A DNA stretch of 64,000 nt, taken from NCBI GenBank assembly GCA_963732795.1, contig CAVTAV010000007.1, positions 124,001 to 188,000 on the forward strand. The letters are read 5' to 3'. Below the pieces are notes generated by a model. It worked only from the letters and a program-made list of their open reading frames with translations. It had not been told where the DNA came from and searched no databases. Numbering within the stretch: position 1 is the stretch's first letter; each line of letters opens with the position of its first letter. The stretch is from CAVTAV01 sp963732795. GTDB lineage: Bacteria > Pseudomonadota > Alphaproteobacteria > CAVTAV01. Shown piece after piece: positions 41,612-49,401 of the stretch. Made by a program: the position numbers and the translations under genes.

Positions 41612-42871
41612 TTACTTGAACAAGGCCAGATCGATTGCGTTGGCCATCGCCTCGTAGCCCTTGTCGTTGGGGTGCAGCCAGTCGCCGGACTGCATGTCGG
41701 CACGCATCTTGGTGGGGTCTTCGGGGTCGCGGACGGCGGCGTCGAAATCGATCACGCCGTCGAATTCGCCGCTGGTGCGGATCCAGTCGTTGACCGCCGA
41801 GCGGACCTTCTCGCCATCTTCGTAATAATAGGTCGCGCCTTTCCAGGGCGTCAGCGTGGCCCCGAAGATCTTGAGGCCGCGGGCATGGGCGCGAGCGATG
41901 AGCTGACGGTAGCCGGCGATCAGGTCGTCGGCCGAAACCGCCGTCAGGTTGACGGTGCCGTTCTGGAAGATGTTGTTGCCCTTGAGCGCCGAGAAGCCGA
42001 TGTCGTTGATGCCCTCGAGGACGATGATGGAGGAGCCGTTCGGCCAGGAGAGCGCGTCGCGCTCGTAGCGCGCCTGGGCGTTCGGGCCGGCGACATCATG
42101 CAGCACGCGATTGCCCGAGATGCCTTCGTTGATCACCGCCGCCGGGGGCTGGCCTTCCTGCTTGGCGAGCCGCGCCGCCAGGAAATCCGGCCAGCGATGA
42201 TTGGCGTTGGGGGTCGATGCCGCGCCGTCGGTGATCGAATCCCCGTAGGCGACGATCGTCGTGGTGCCGGCCGGCGCCTCGACTTCGACGCCCGAAAGGA
42301 ACAGGCGCGAATTGACCTCGTGATCAGTCGGGAAATCCGCATCGGCGGTGTGATCGCCGGGCATGGAGACATAGCCGGTCTGCTGCGCCAGCTGGTGGTT
42401 CGTCGCCGGGCCCGTGGCCTCGGGGAAATAAAGGCTGACGGCGAGGTTCGCAAGCGGCGCTACCGTCATCGGCACGGGATCGCTCAAGGCCACCGCGCCC
42501 GCCGGGATCATCAGGCCGGGCTGGCCGCCGAAGGTGAGCACATGGTCGGTGCCGTCCGTGATCGCCGCGCCGTCCCCGGCCTCGGCGATATGGGCCGCGC
42601 CGATCTTGAGGTCGGTCTGGCCGAAGCTGTTCGAGACCACGATGCGCACCTTGTCGCCGCCCGCCGAGACATGGACGATCTGCCGCACCGTCGCGTTCTC
42701 GACCATATTGCCCTGGCCATTGGCGGGGCCGAAGCCGCCGGGCGCCATCGGGCTCGCGCCCCAGGTGCCGACCCAGACCGCGCCCGTGGCCTTCTCGCCC
42801 TGAGAGCAGCCGGCGAGCACGGCGAGAGCGAAGGTGATGACGGCAAGATATGTAGCGCGGTGATATCGCAT
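41612..42871 (-). CDS. SGNH/GDSL-family lipoprotein hydrolase
   Basis: 419 residues, intact. The lipobox LAVLAGC (Cys about 22) makes it a lipoprotein. An N-terminal beta domain (VGTWGASPMAPGGFGPANGQ, IVHVSAGGDKVRIVVSNSFG) precedes the SGNH hydrolase: TTTIVAYGDSITDGAASTPN (block I Ser), INEGISGNRVLHD (block II Gly), IIVLEGINDIGFSALKGNN (block III Asn) and GDWLHPNDKGYEAMANAI (block V Asp-His). The arrangement resembles rhamnogalacturonan-acetylesterase-like GDSL enzymes. The substrate is unknown; localisation is periplasmic or outer membrane. Confidence 0.92.
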   Translation of the reverse strand: MRYHRATYLAVITFALAVLAGCSQGEKATGAVWVGTWGASPMAPGGFGPANGQGNMVENATVRQIVHVSAGGDKVRIVVSNSFGQTDLKIGAAHIAEAGDGAAITDGTDHVLTFGGQPGLMIPAGAVALSDPVPMTVAPLANLAVSLYFPEATGPATNHQLAQQTGYVSMPGDHTADADFPTDHEVNSRLFLSGVEVEAPAGTTTIVAYGDSITDGAASTPNANHRWPDFLAARLAKQEGQPPAAVINEGISGNRVLHDVAGPNAQARYERDALSWPNGSSIIVLEGINDIGFSALKGNNIFQNGTVNLTAVSADDLIAGYRQLIARAHARGLKIFGATLTPWKGATYYYEDGEKVRSAVNDWIRTSGEFDGVIDFDAAVRDPEDPTKMRADMQSGDWLHPNDKGYEAMANAIDLALFK

Positions 42872-42957
42872 GGTCCGATCCCCCCAGATGGTCAGGGAAC
42901 CGGCTTAGCATAAAGCGGCGGTATGGTGAAGCGCCGAACGGCGTTAGGGATGGGCGC

Positions 42958-43851
42958 TCAGCGGCTGGAGCCGAGCTGGACCGGCGTCGACAGGAAATCG
43001 TCCACCGCGCGGAAAAAAGCCGCCCGCTGATCGAGCATCACGAAATGACGGCTGTTGTCGATCCGCCGCAAGGTCTTGTGGGCAAGCCCGGAATACTGCG
43101 CCGCATAGAGCTTGTCGAAGGTCTGGGCGGGGATGTTGTTGGCCCGGGTCCAGCCATAGACGACGAGGGTGGGCGCGGTCACCTTGGGCAGCACGGGCCG
43201 GTAGTCCGAGCCATAGAGCTCGCAGGTCGCCTCGATCACGGTCCCGATGTCGGAAATCTCGGCCCAGTGGCTCAACATCTCGATATTGGCGGCGCCGCTA
43301 ACCTCGGAAGGGATTTGCGCCTTCTGCTGAGCCCGGAAGGCCTGCGGCGTCATGGCCTGCATTTGGGATCTGAACCGGTTGGTGATCTCCGCCGCCTGCA
43401 CCGCGTCCTTGGCGCCGAAGGACGCACCGCCGAGGAACGGCAGGATGTCGACTACGATGACGCTGGTGAAGCGCTCGGGCTCTTCCGCCGCGAGCTTGAG
43501 CGCGATGATGCCGCCGACGCTGTGGCCCATAACGATGGCATTGTGGATGTCGTTCTTCTCGGCATAAGCCTTGATCGCGGCGACGCTGCGATCGACGAAC
43601 GGCCCCGAGACCGGCTTGACCCCGCCGAAACCCGCGAGCGTGAAGCGATGGACCTGAAACTGCACGCCGTAGCGGTTTGCCGCGTCGTCCCATTCCTCCA
43701 TGGTCGCGCTGAGGCCGGAAATCATAAAGAAGGGACGGCCGTGGCCGAACACCGAAACGTTGAAGGCGTGCTCGGCGGCGTGGCCCGTGGCGGGCGCCGC
43801 GAGAAAGAGGATCGCGAGCAGGGTCAGGATCTTGATACGCATCGGTTTCAT
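42958..43851 (-). CDS. Exported alpha/beta hydrolase
   Basis: About 297 residues. The start MKPMRIKILTLLAILFLAAP with cleavage after GHA is a Sec signal. The hydrolase has FFMISGLSATMEEWDDAANR, HNAIVMGHSVGGIIALKLAA (nucleophile Ser in GHSVGG), VIVVDILPFLGGASFG, TAPTLVVYGWTRANNIPA and RRIDNSRHFVMLDQRAAFFR (catalytic His). ATG 43851 chosen: it follows CGGAGGGA and opens the signal peptide. Frame intact; substrate unknown. Confidence 0.9.
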   Translation of the reverse strand: MKPMRIKILTLLAILFLAAPATGHAAEHAFNVSVFGHGRPFFMISGLSATMEEWDDAANRYGVQFQVHRFTLAGFGGVKPVSGPFVDRSVAAIKAYAEKNDIHNAIVMGHSVGGIIALKLAAEEPERFTSVIVVDILPFLGGASFGAKDAVQAAEITNRFRSQMQAMTPQAFRAQQKAQIPSEVSGAANIEMLSHWAEISDIGTVIEATCELYGSDYRPVLPKVTAPTLVVYGWTRANNIPAQTFDKLYAAQYSGLAHKTLRRIDNSRHFVMLDQRAAFFRAVDDFLSTPVQLGSSR

Positions 43852-43947
43852 TCCCTCCGGAACGCCATGATGGTTCCGGCGGGATGATCGTGGCCCCCGC
43901 TTAACATCGGGTGAAACACGGCAGACTTTGCGTCCTATTTCGGGACG

Positions 43948-43984
43948 AAAAAACACGGAACGGCGACGCCTTCAGGCGCCGCCG
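43948..43984 (-). terminator. Terminator of the MFS transporter gene
   Basis: CGGCGACGCC / GGCGCCGCCG stem (43961-43970 with 43975-43984, one mismatch) around TTCA. Read on the minus strand it is followed within a few bases by a run of six T. It lies just after the MFS stop. Confidence 0.7.
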
Positions 43985-44020
43985 TGTGTTTTCCGTGTCT
44001 GGGCTTGACCGCCCGAGCGA

Positions 44021-45395
44021 TCAATCCCTTTTCTGGGCCTCCGCGTACATTTCGGCATAGGGCTTCACCGCGCGCCAGAGAATGAGGATCGCGATGGGCC
44101 CGGCGACGGCGGAGGCGGTGGCGAGGGCGTATTTGAGATCACTTTCCGCGCCGAACAGATAGTCCGTCATCACGGCGATGTAGATCGGGCCCAACCCGTA
44201 TCCGACCAGATTGAAGATGAAGATGAAAATCGCCGTGATTTGTCCGCGCATCTCGTTCGGCGTGACCACCTGAAGGGCCGCGTTCTGCGCGCCCGGACTG
44301 AGGAAACGGATAAACATGTTTATCCCGAGGAACGTGAACGCGAGCGTCGGCGTCGGCATTAGGGGATAGATGACCGCGATCGGAAGCGCGACGATCATGG
44401 CGATCATGAGAAGCCTGAGATTGGCGTCGAGATAGCCTCTCTTCAAGAACCATTCGGCGAGCTTGGTGCCGACGGCGAGGCCGAGCAAGGAGCATCCCAT
44501 GACGACAGCACCCTGGATATAGGCGATGTCGACCATCTTCATGCCGTAGGTCCGCTGGAAGAAGGTCGGAACCCAGGCCTGAGCTCCGAGGGTCAACCCG
44601 TTTACCGCGAGGCCAAGATACATGGGCCCGTAGAAGCGTCGATGTTTGGCGATAAACTTTGCGACGTCCTTGACGGGAATGGGCTTGATCTTCGCCGCGG
44701 CCTTGCCCGGCGCTTGAATGAGACCGCGCCGCTTCGGTTCCTGGACGGTGCCCATCATCGCGGCGATCAGGAGGCCGGGGATGCCCACGATGAGGAAGAC
44801 GAGCTGCCAGTTTCGCAGGATGCCAATGCCCGGAATTGAGATTTCCGGCATCCCTTCGACCAAAGCCAAGACGACCCCGCCGATGATCGAGGCAAGCCCG
44901 GTGCCGAGCACGAACCCGATCTGAAGCGTCGATGCCGCGCGCGTGAGGCGTTCCCGCGGGAAAAGGTCTGACATCATCGAATAGGTCGATGGGCCGTTGC
45001 AGGCCTCGCCGACGCCGACGCCGACCCGGGCCGCGAACAGTTGCCAGAAGCCCTGGGCCAGGCCGCAGGCCGCGGTCATGACGCTCCATATCGCGATGCC
45101 CACTCCCATGACCAGGCGGCGGCTCTTGGAATCGACCAGGCGTGCGATCGGCAGCCCCAAGATCGCGTAGAACAGGACGAACGCGAAGCCGAGCAGCAAG
45201 CTGATTTTGGTGTCGCTCAGCCCGAGAATCCCGTTTCATGTCGGGCACGAGAAGGTTGACGATGCCGCGATCCAGCATGTCGCAGAACAGGGCGAGAATG
45301 AAAACGAACATGGCATACCAAGCGCGGCTTGGTGCCGGCCAAGGCTCGCTCGCCGCCGCAGCCTTTTGGTCTGGCGCTGTCGTTGTGTCGGTCAA
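44021..45395 (-). CDS. MFS transporter, Spinster-like subgroup, one frameshift
   Basis: About 457 residues, twelve expected helices. It starts (TTG) LTDTTTAPDQKAAAASEP with first helix WYAMFVFILALFCDMLDRGI. After a break near 45232 come LGFAFVLFYAILGLPIARLV, DSKSRRLVMGVGIAIWSVMT (the MFS loop 2-3 motif), GVGVGEACNGPSTYSMMSDL and FPRERLTRAASTLQIGFVLG; the GEACNGPS block is typical of the Spinster/hexuronate group. The C-terminal half ends LWRAVKPYAEMYAEAQKRD. Substrate unknown. The TTG start has GGGGGA eight bases ahead; an ATG at the first helix is the alternative. Confidence 0.88.
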
Positions 45396-45646
45396 GTGAA
45401 TGTCCCCCTGCGAATTAAGAGCAAAAGGCGCGGTGCGCCTTCGCCTAGCCCGTCCCCGATCGGGCCGCTCCACGGGTAGTTTGCACAAAAAAATCCCAGC
45501 CGTACATAGTCTCCGGCAGGAAAAGTTGCGCCCATCCGGATTCGCGAAATCCCTTGCATTACCGCGATTTAATGCGCCGGACAGGCGATGGAGAGTTTGC
45601 GGACGCATGTTGTTGTTAACGCAACTTCGTTTGCAAGGAGGACATC

Positions 45647-46054
45647 ATGATCAGGCATATGATCAGGCTGGGTCTCGCCGCATCGCTGGTCCTCGGGGCC
45701 GCGATCGCCGGGGCCGCCGAATCCGGCACGAGCGCAAAAACCGCACCTGCCCAGGAGGCCCGGATCCCCTTCGCGGCGCTCGGCGGCATCAACAATTGGG
45801 TCGCCGACGGCGAGACCGGCCTCTATATCGAAGGCATCCGCCATCAATGGTATCACGCCAAACTGATGGGCGATTGCCTCGACCTGCCCTATGTCGAGCA
45901 TATCGGCTTCGTGATGGAGCCCGACAGTTCCTTCGACAAATTCAGCTCCATCGTCGTGCGCGGGCATGTCTGTCAGGTCGCCTCGATGGTCAAGTCCGAA
46001 GCGCCGAGCAGGTTGTCGAAGGCAAAGAAGACGCAGGAAAGCAGCACCGACTAA
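45647..46054 (+). CDS. DUF6491 family exported protein
   Basis: 135 residues. A Sec signal peptide (MIRHMIRLGLAASLVLGAAI) is followed by the domain IPFAALGGINNWVADGETGL, YIEGIRHQWYHAKLMGDCLD, HIGFVMEPDSSFDKFSSIVV and RGHVCQVASMVKSEAPSR. The two spaced cysteines (GDCLD, GHVCQ) probably form a disulfide. This matches DUF6491, an uncharacterised periplasmic family. A strong AAGGAGG precedes ATG 45647. Divergent from the MFS gene with about 250 bases between. Confidence 0.8.
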   Translation: MIRHMIRLGLAASLVLGAAIAGAAESGTSAKTAPAQEARIPFAALGGINNWVADGETGLYIEGIRHQWYHAKLMGDCLDLPYVEHIGFVMEPDSSFDKFSSIVVRGHVCQVASMVKSEAPSRLSKAKKTQESSTD

Positions 46055-46129
46055 CATAGTCGGCATTGTCCCCGGCCCCTCGCGCCACTACATTCTCCAG
46101 AGTCCCTCGGGACCATATGGAGGCTGGAA

Positions 46130-46826
46130 TTGCGGATCGGGAGACGGGCCGGGGCGTTTGCCCTTGGTGGAAATCTTGGCGCTTGTAGCGGTCGGCACCG
46201 CGCAGGCGCACGGCGTCGATAGCGCGACCAAGGATTTCCTGGTCGCCAACCAGGGCGTCGCGATCGGGGCGTTCCTCTATATCGGCGCGAAGCACATGGT
46301 GACCGGCTACGATCACCTGCTGTTCCTCATCGCCGTCATCTTCTTCCTTTATCATCTGAAAGACGTCGTCGTTTATGTGAGCTGCTTCACGCTCGGCCAC
46401 AGCATCACCTTGCTGAGCGGCGTGCTGGGGCATATCAGCGTCAATCCCTATATCATCGACGCGATCATCGGGTTGTCGGTGGTCTACAAGGGGTTCGACA
46501 ATCTGGGCGGCTTCAAGCGGCTCATCGGCTTTCAGCCGAACACCAAGGCGGCGGTGCTGATCTTCGGCCTGTTCCACGGCTTCGGTCTCGCCACCAAGCT
46601 GCAGCAGTTCAACCTGCCGAAGGACGGGCTTCTCACCAATCTGATCTCGTTCAATGTCGGCGTCGAGCTCGGCCAGGTCTTCGCGCTGACCTTCGTGCTG
46701 ATCGGCATCATGCTGTGGCGCCGCTATGAGAGCTTCCTCAAATTCTCGACCGTCACCAATGCGCTGATCATGGCCGCGGGGTTCATGCTGATCGGCTATC
46801 AGGTGACCGGTTATCTGACCACGTAA
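46130..46826 (+). CDS. HupE/UreJ family membrane protein, likely one frameshift in the signal region
   Basis: About 232 residues. The body is clear: AHGVDSATKDFLVANQG, IGAKHMVTGYDHLLFLIAVI, VSCFTLGHSITLLSGVLGHI, DAIIGLSVVYKGFDNLGGFK, LIFGLFHGFGLATKLQQFNL and SFNVGVELGQVFALTFVLIG; the histidine motifs GYDHLLF, GHS and HGFG are typical of HupE/UreJ nickel/cobalt-type transporters. A signal-like start LRIGRRAGAFALGG from TTG 46130 joins ILALVAVGTAQAHG after a one-base break near 46168. A start at GTG 46167 is the alternative. It is followed by its usual partner, the 'transmembrane anchor protein'. Confidence 0.85.
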
Positions 46827-46838
46827 GAGAGTTTCACC

Positions 46839-47381
46839 ATGTCCGCTGCACCCGACGAACTGCCCCACAACCAGGCCTCCGGCCGGACGCTGCTGCTGTC
46901 CTCGATCGGCGCCCTCGCGCTTGCCGCGATCGCCCTCGTCCTGTTCATCCTGCCGGCGGAATACGGGATCGATCCGACAGGCGCCGGCAAGGCCCTCGGC
47001 CTGGACAAGCTCGCCAAAACCACAGCGGCAAAGACCTATATCCTCGACGAATCTGCCGAGGGCTATCGCAAGGATACGGTCGAGATCGAAATTCCCCCGG
47101 CGGGCGGGCTCGAATACAAGCTCCACGTCAAGAAGGGCGACCATTTCGAATATTCCTGGACCAGCCCCGTGGCGCTTTATTTCGACTTCCACGGCGAGCC
47201 CGACGGCGACAACTCCGGCTATTTCGAAAGCTACGCCGAAGGCACGGCCACGGGCCTTGCGGGCTCGCTCAACGCGCCGTTCGATGGCAACCATGGCTGG
47301 TATTGGGAGAACCGGACGGACGAGCCGGTGACGGTGAAGCTCCTGACCTTCGGGATCTATACGGTGGTGGGGAAGCTCTAA
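46839..47381 (+). CDS. HupE/UreJ-associated 'transmembrane anchor protein'
   Basis: 180 residues. One membrane helix (TLLLSSIGALALAAIALVLF) leads into ILPAEYGIDPTGAGKALGL, a hallmark of proteins generically named transmembrane anchor proteins that sit next to HupE/UreJ genes. The periplasmic domain reads TVEIEIPPAGGLEYKLHVKK, GDHFEYSWTSPVALYFDFHG, EPDGDNSGYFESYAEGTATG and HGWYWENRTDEPVTVKLLTF, a beta-rich fold with many aromatic and acidic residues. Starts 12 bases after hupE. Function unknown; a metal-related role is only inferred from the partner. Confidence 0.83.
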   Translation: MSAAPDELPHNQASGRTLLLSSIGALALAAIALVLFILPAEYGIDPTGAGKALGLDKLAKTTAAKTYILDESAEGYRKDTVEIEIPPAGGLEYKLHVKKGDHFEYSWTSPVALYFDFHGEPDGDNSGYFESYAEGTATGLAGSLNAPFDGNHGWYWENRTDEPVTVKLLTFGIYTVVGKL

Positions 47382-47393
47382 CCCTCAAACATC

Positions 47394-47413
47394 ATTTCCG
47401 CTTTCGCGGGAAT
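47394..47413. repeat. Palindromic repeat unit (degenerate GTCATTCCCGCG type)
   Basis: ATTTCCGCTTTCGCGGGAAT is a short stem-loop related to the units at 27177 and 39726, lying between convergent genes. Confidence 0.6.
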
Positions 47414-47429
47414 AACGATGAGATGGGGC

Positions 47430-48071
47430 CTAGCCCTGCCAGGGCACCACGAGATCGATCTTCGCCGTCCAATCCGCGCCGGTTGACGGACGTGTCAGGG
47501 CCATGGACGAGGCCACCTTCTCCGTGTCGCTCATCTCGTTGAAAATCCAGTCGCTGCCGTTCCGGGGATCGCCCGCGATGTAGAGCTGGCTTGTCAGGCC
47601 CCGGCCGTTCGGATCATGGACCTTCACATGGATATGCGGGCAGCGGCCGACATAGGCGACGGGTCGGATGGTGCGGAAGCTGTAGGCGCCGTCTTGGCCG
47701 ACGGTCGCCTTGCCGTAACCCTGGAAGTCCGGGTCGCGGGGCTTACCGCTCGACCAGCGTTCGCCGGTATGGATGTAGCGGCCGTTGACGTCGGCCTGCC
47801 AGATTTCGACCATGGCGCCGGGAATCGGCTTGCCGGCATTGTCCGTGACCCGGCCCGAGAAGGACAGAACCTCCCCGCCCGCGCGCTTCACATGGCCTTC
47901 GACCTTGACGAGATCGTTGTCCAAATCGTCGGGGAAAACATCCGGATAGAACGGCCCTTCGGTCGAGCGCGCCAGCGGCAAAACGGTGCGCGCCCGGACG
48001 ATGGCCGGGACCAAAAGGATCGGCGTCGCCGCGCCGGCGATCAGAAAACGGCGTCGAGAGAGTGCGTTCAT
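47430..48071 (-). CDS. Tat-exported intradiol ring-cleavage dioxygenase-like protein
   Basis: 213 residues. The N-terminus MNALSRRRFLIAGAATPILL is a Tat signal. The domain has STEGPFYPDVFPDDLDNDLV, LSFSGRVTDNAGKPIPGAMV, EIWQADVNGRYIHTGERW, DPDFQGYGKATVGQDGAYSF and YVGRCPHIHVKVHDP. The Tyr of GRYIHTG, a second Tyr and the two His of PHIHVKV correspond to the non-heme Fe(III) ligands of catechol/protocatechuate dioxygenases. Exported members are less studied than the cytoplasmic enzymes; substrate unknown. ATG 48071 chosen because it starts the Tat signal. Confidence 0.9.
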   Translation of the reverse strand: MNALSRRRFLIAGAATPILLVPAIVRARTVLPLARSTEGPFYPDVFPDDLDNDLVKVEGHVKRAGGEVLSFSGRVTDNAGKPIPGAMVEIWQADVNGRYIHTGERWSSGKPRDPDFQGYGKATVGQDGAYSFRTIRPVAYVGRCPHIHVKVHDPNGRGLTSQLYIAGDPRNGSDWIFNEMSDTEKVASSMALTRPSTGADWTAKIDLVVPWQG

Positions 48072-48238
48072 GGGCCAACCTCCTCTGCTCCGATACATCC
48101 TAATCTAGGCCGGATTGCCGTTTTGGCCAAGACAAGCGGCATGCAACCGCGTTGACGTTTCACCACGGCGGACTCACAATAGGCCGTAACGAATGTGACA
48201 ATCGGCGCAAGAGCCGATCCGATGGGACACCGAAACCA

Positions 48239-48646
48239 ATGCGCATCTTGATCCGTCTTCTGGTCTTTCTCGCCGTCCTGGCCGCGCCCTTGGCCGCGAC
48301 GGCGCATCATTCCTTCGTCGTCGCCTATCTTCCCGACAAGATCATCAAGGTGACGGGCGTGGTGAGCGAGTTCCGGTTCTCCAACCCGCACGGCATCGTC
48401 CATTTCACGGTCAAGACGCCGGAAGGCAAGGTGGAAGAATGGAAGGCCGAGACCAACTCGCCGAATGTCCTCAAGCGCCGCGGCTGGACCAAGGACTCGA
48501 TCAAGGTCGGCGACGTGATCACGGTCACCGGCTGGCCCGCGCGCGACGGCTCGAACCTGATGCGAGTGAGCACGATCGACCTACCCGATGGCAAGAAGCT
48601 GCTTGGTCAAGCGGCCACCCCGAACGCCGCCAACGACAAGGAATGA
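48239..48646 (+). CDS. DUF6152 family exported protein
   Basis: 135 residues. A Sec signal (MRILIRLLVFLAVLAAPLAA) is followed by TAHHSFVVAYLPDKIIKVTG, VVSEFRFSNPHGIVHFTVKT, EEWKAETNSPNVLKRRGWTK and SIKVGDVITVTGWPARDGS. The HHSF start and the SNPHxxxHF motif are typical of DUF6152, an uncharacterised OB-like periplasmic family. Its stop overlaps the first possible ATG of the next gene, so the two form an operon. Confidence 0.82.
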   Translation: MRILIRLLVFLAVLAAPLAATAHHSFVVAYLPDKIIKVTGVVSEFRFSNPHGIVHFTVKTPEGKVEEWKAETNSPNVLKRRGWTKDSIKVGDVITVTGWPARDGSNLMRVSTIDLPDGKKLLGQAATPNAANDKE

Positions 48647-48648
48647 TC

Positions 48649-49392
48649 ATGAAGCACGCAGCATGGATCCTCGCGTCAACGCTTGCATTGTCGGTCGGAA
48701 CCGCGAATGCCGCCGAAAAAATGAAGGACGGCCATCCTGATCTCTCGGGCTTCTGGGCGGTCAAATTCGAGCGCGCACCGTCGGGCCAGGCGCTGATCGA
48801 CGAGCTGCCCAAGGGCACCACCATGATCCAGGACACCGGCCCGTTCGAATTGAAGGCGGGCGACTTCAGCGGTCTGAAGCTCACGCCGCGCGCCCTCAAG
48901 CAGGCCCAGGACTATTCGTACAAGGACGACACCAAGGTTCAGAACAACTGCAAATCGCCGACCATGGCCTTCCTGATGCAGGCGCCGTTCCCGATGGAGA
49001 TCTATCAGGGTCGCGACATGATCGTGATGAAGATGGAATATATGGACATGGTCCGGGTCATCTTCACGGACGGCCGTGGGCATGAGCCCGCCGACGCGCC
49101 CCATTCGAAGGCCGGCAATTCCATCGGCCATTGGGAAGGCGACACCTTGGTGGTGGACACGACCCATCTCGAGGCGGGAACGATGATGAACAACGGATTC
49201 GATCACACCAAGAATATGCATGTGATCGAAAAATTCCGCCTGAGCCCTGATGGCAAGACGCTCTGGGCGACCCAACTTTACGATGATCCGGGAACCTTCG
49301 CCGGCTACGCCGCGCGCTATATTTCTTGGACGCGGAAGCCCGGCGAATACGTCTATCCCTACGACTGCGATCCCAACTACGCGAACGAGTAG
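48649..49392 (+). CDS. Exported protein of unknown function, partner of DUF6152
   Basis: 247 residues. The Sec signal MKHAAWILASTLALSVGTAN is followed by HPDLSGFWAVKFERAPSGQA. Later blocks are KVQNNCKSPTMAFLMQAPFP, MEIYQGRDMIVMKMEYMDMV, RVIFTDGRGHEPADAPHSKA, GNSIGHWEGDTLVVDTTHLE and KNMHVIEKFRLSPDGKTLWA. The DGRGHP/GxSxGHWEGDTLVVDT pattern is a recurring feature of exported proteobacterial proteins often found beside DUF6152, but I know no function. ATG 48649 or 48643 (overlapping the upstream stop) may be used. Confidence 0.75.
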   Translation: MKHAAWILASTLALSVGTANAAEKMKDGHPDLSGFWAVKFERAPSGQALIDELPKGTTMIQDTGPFELKAGDFSGLKLTPRALKQAQDYSYKDDTKVQNNCKSPTMAFLMQAPFPMEIYQGRDMIVMKMEYMDMVRVIFTDGRGHEPADAPHSKAGNSIGHWEGDTLVVDTTHLEAGTMMNNGFDHTKNMHVIEKFRLSPDGKTLWATQLYDDPGTFAGYAARYISWTRKPGEYVYPYDCDPNYANE

Positions 49393-49401
49393 GACGGCGC
49401 A

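Noticed and set aside
46130..46826. Hydrogenase or urease accessory locus
   Set aside because: Only the HupE/UreJ-like gene is present; no structural hydrogenase, urease or nickel-insertion gene is in the window.
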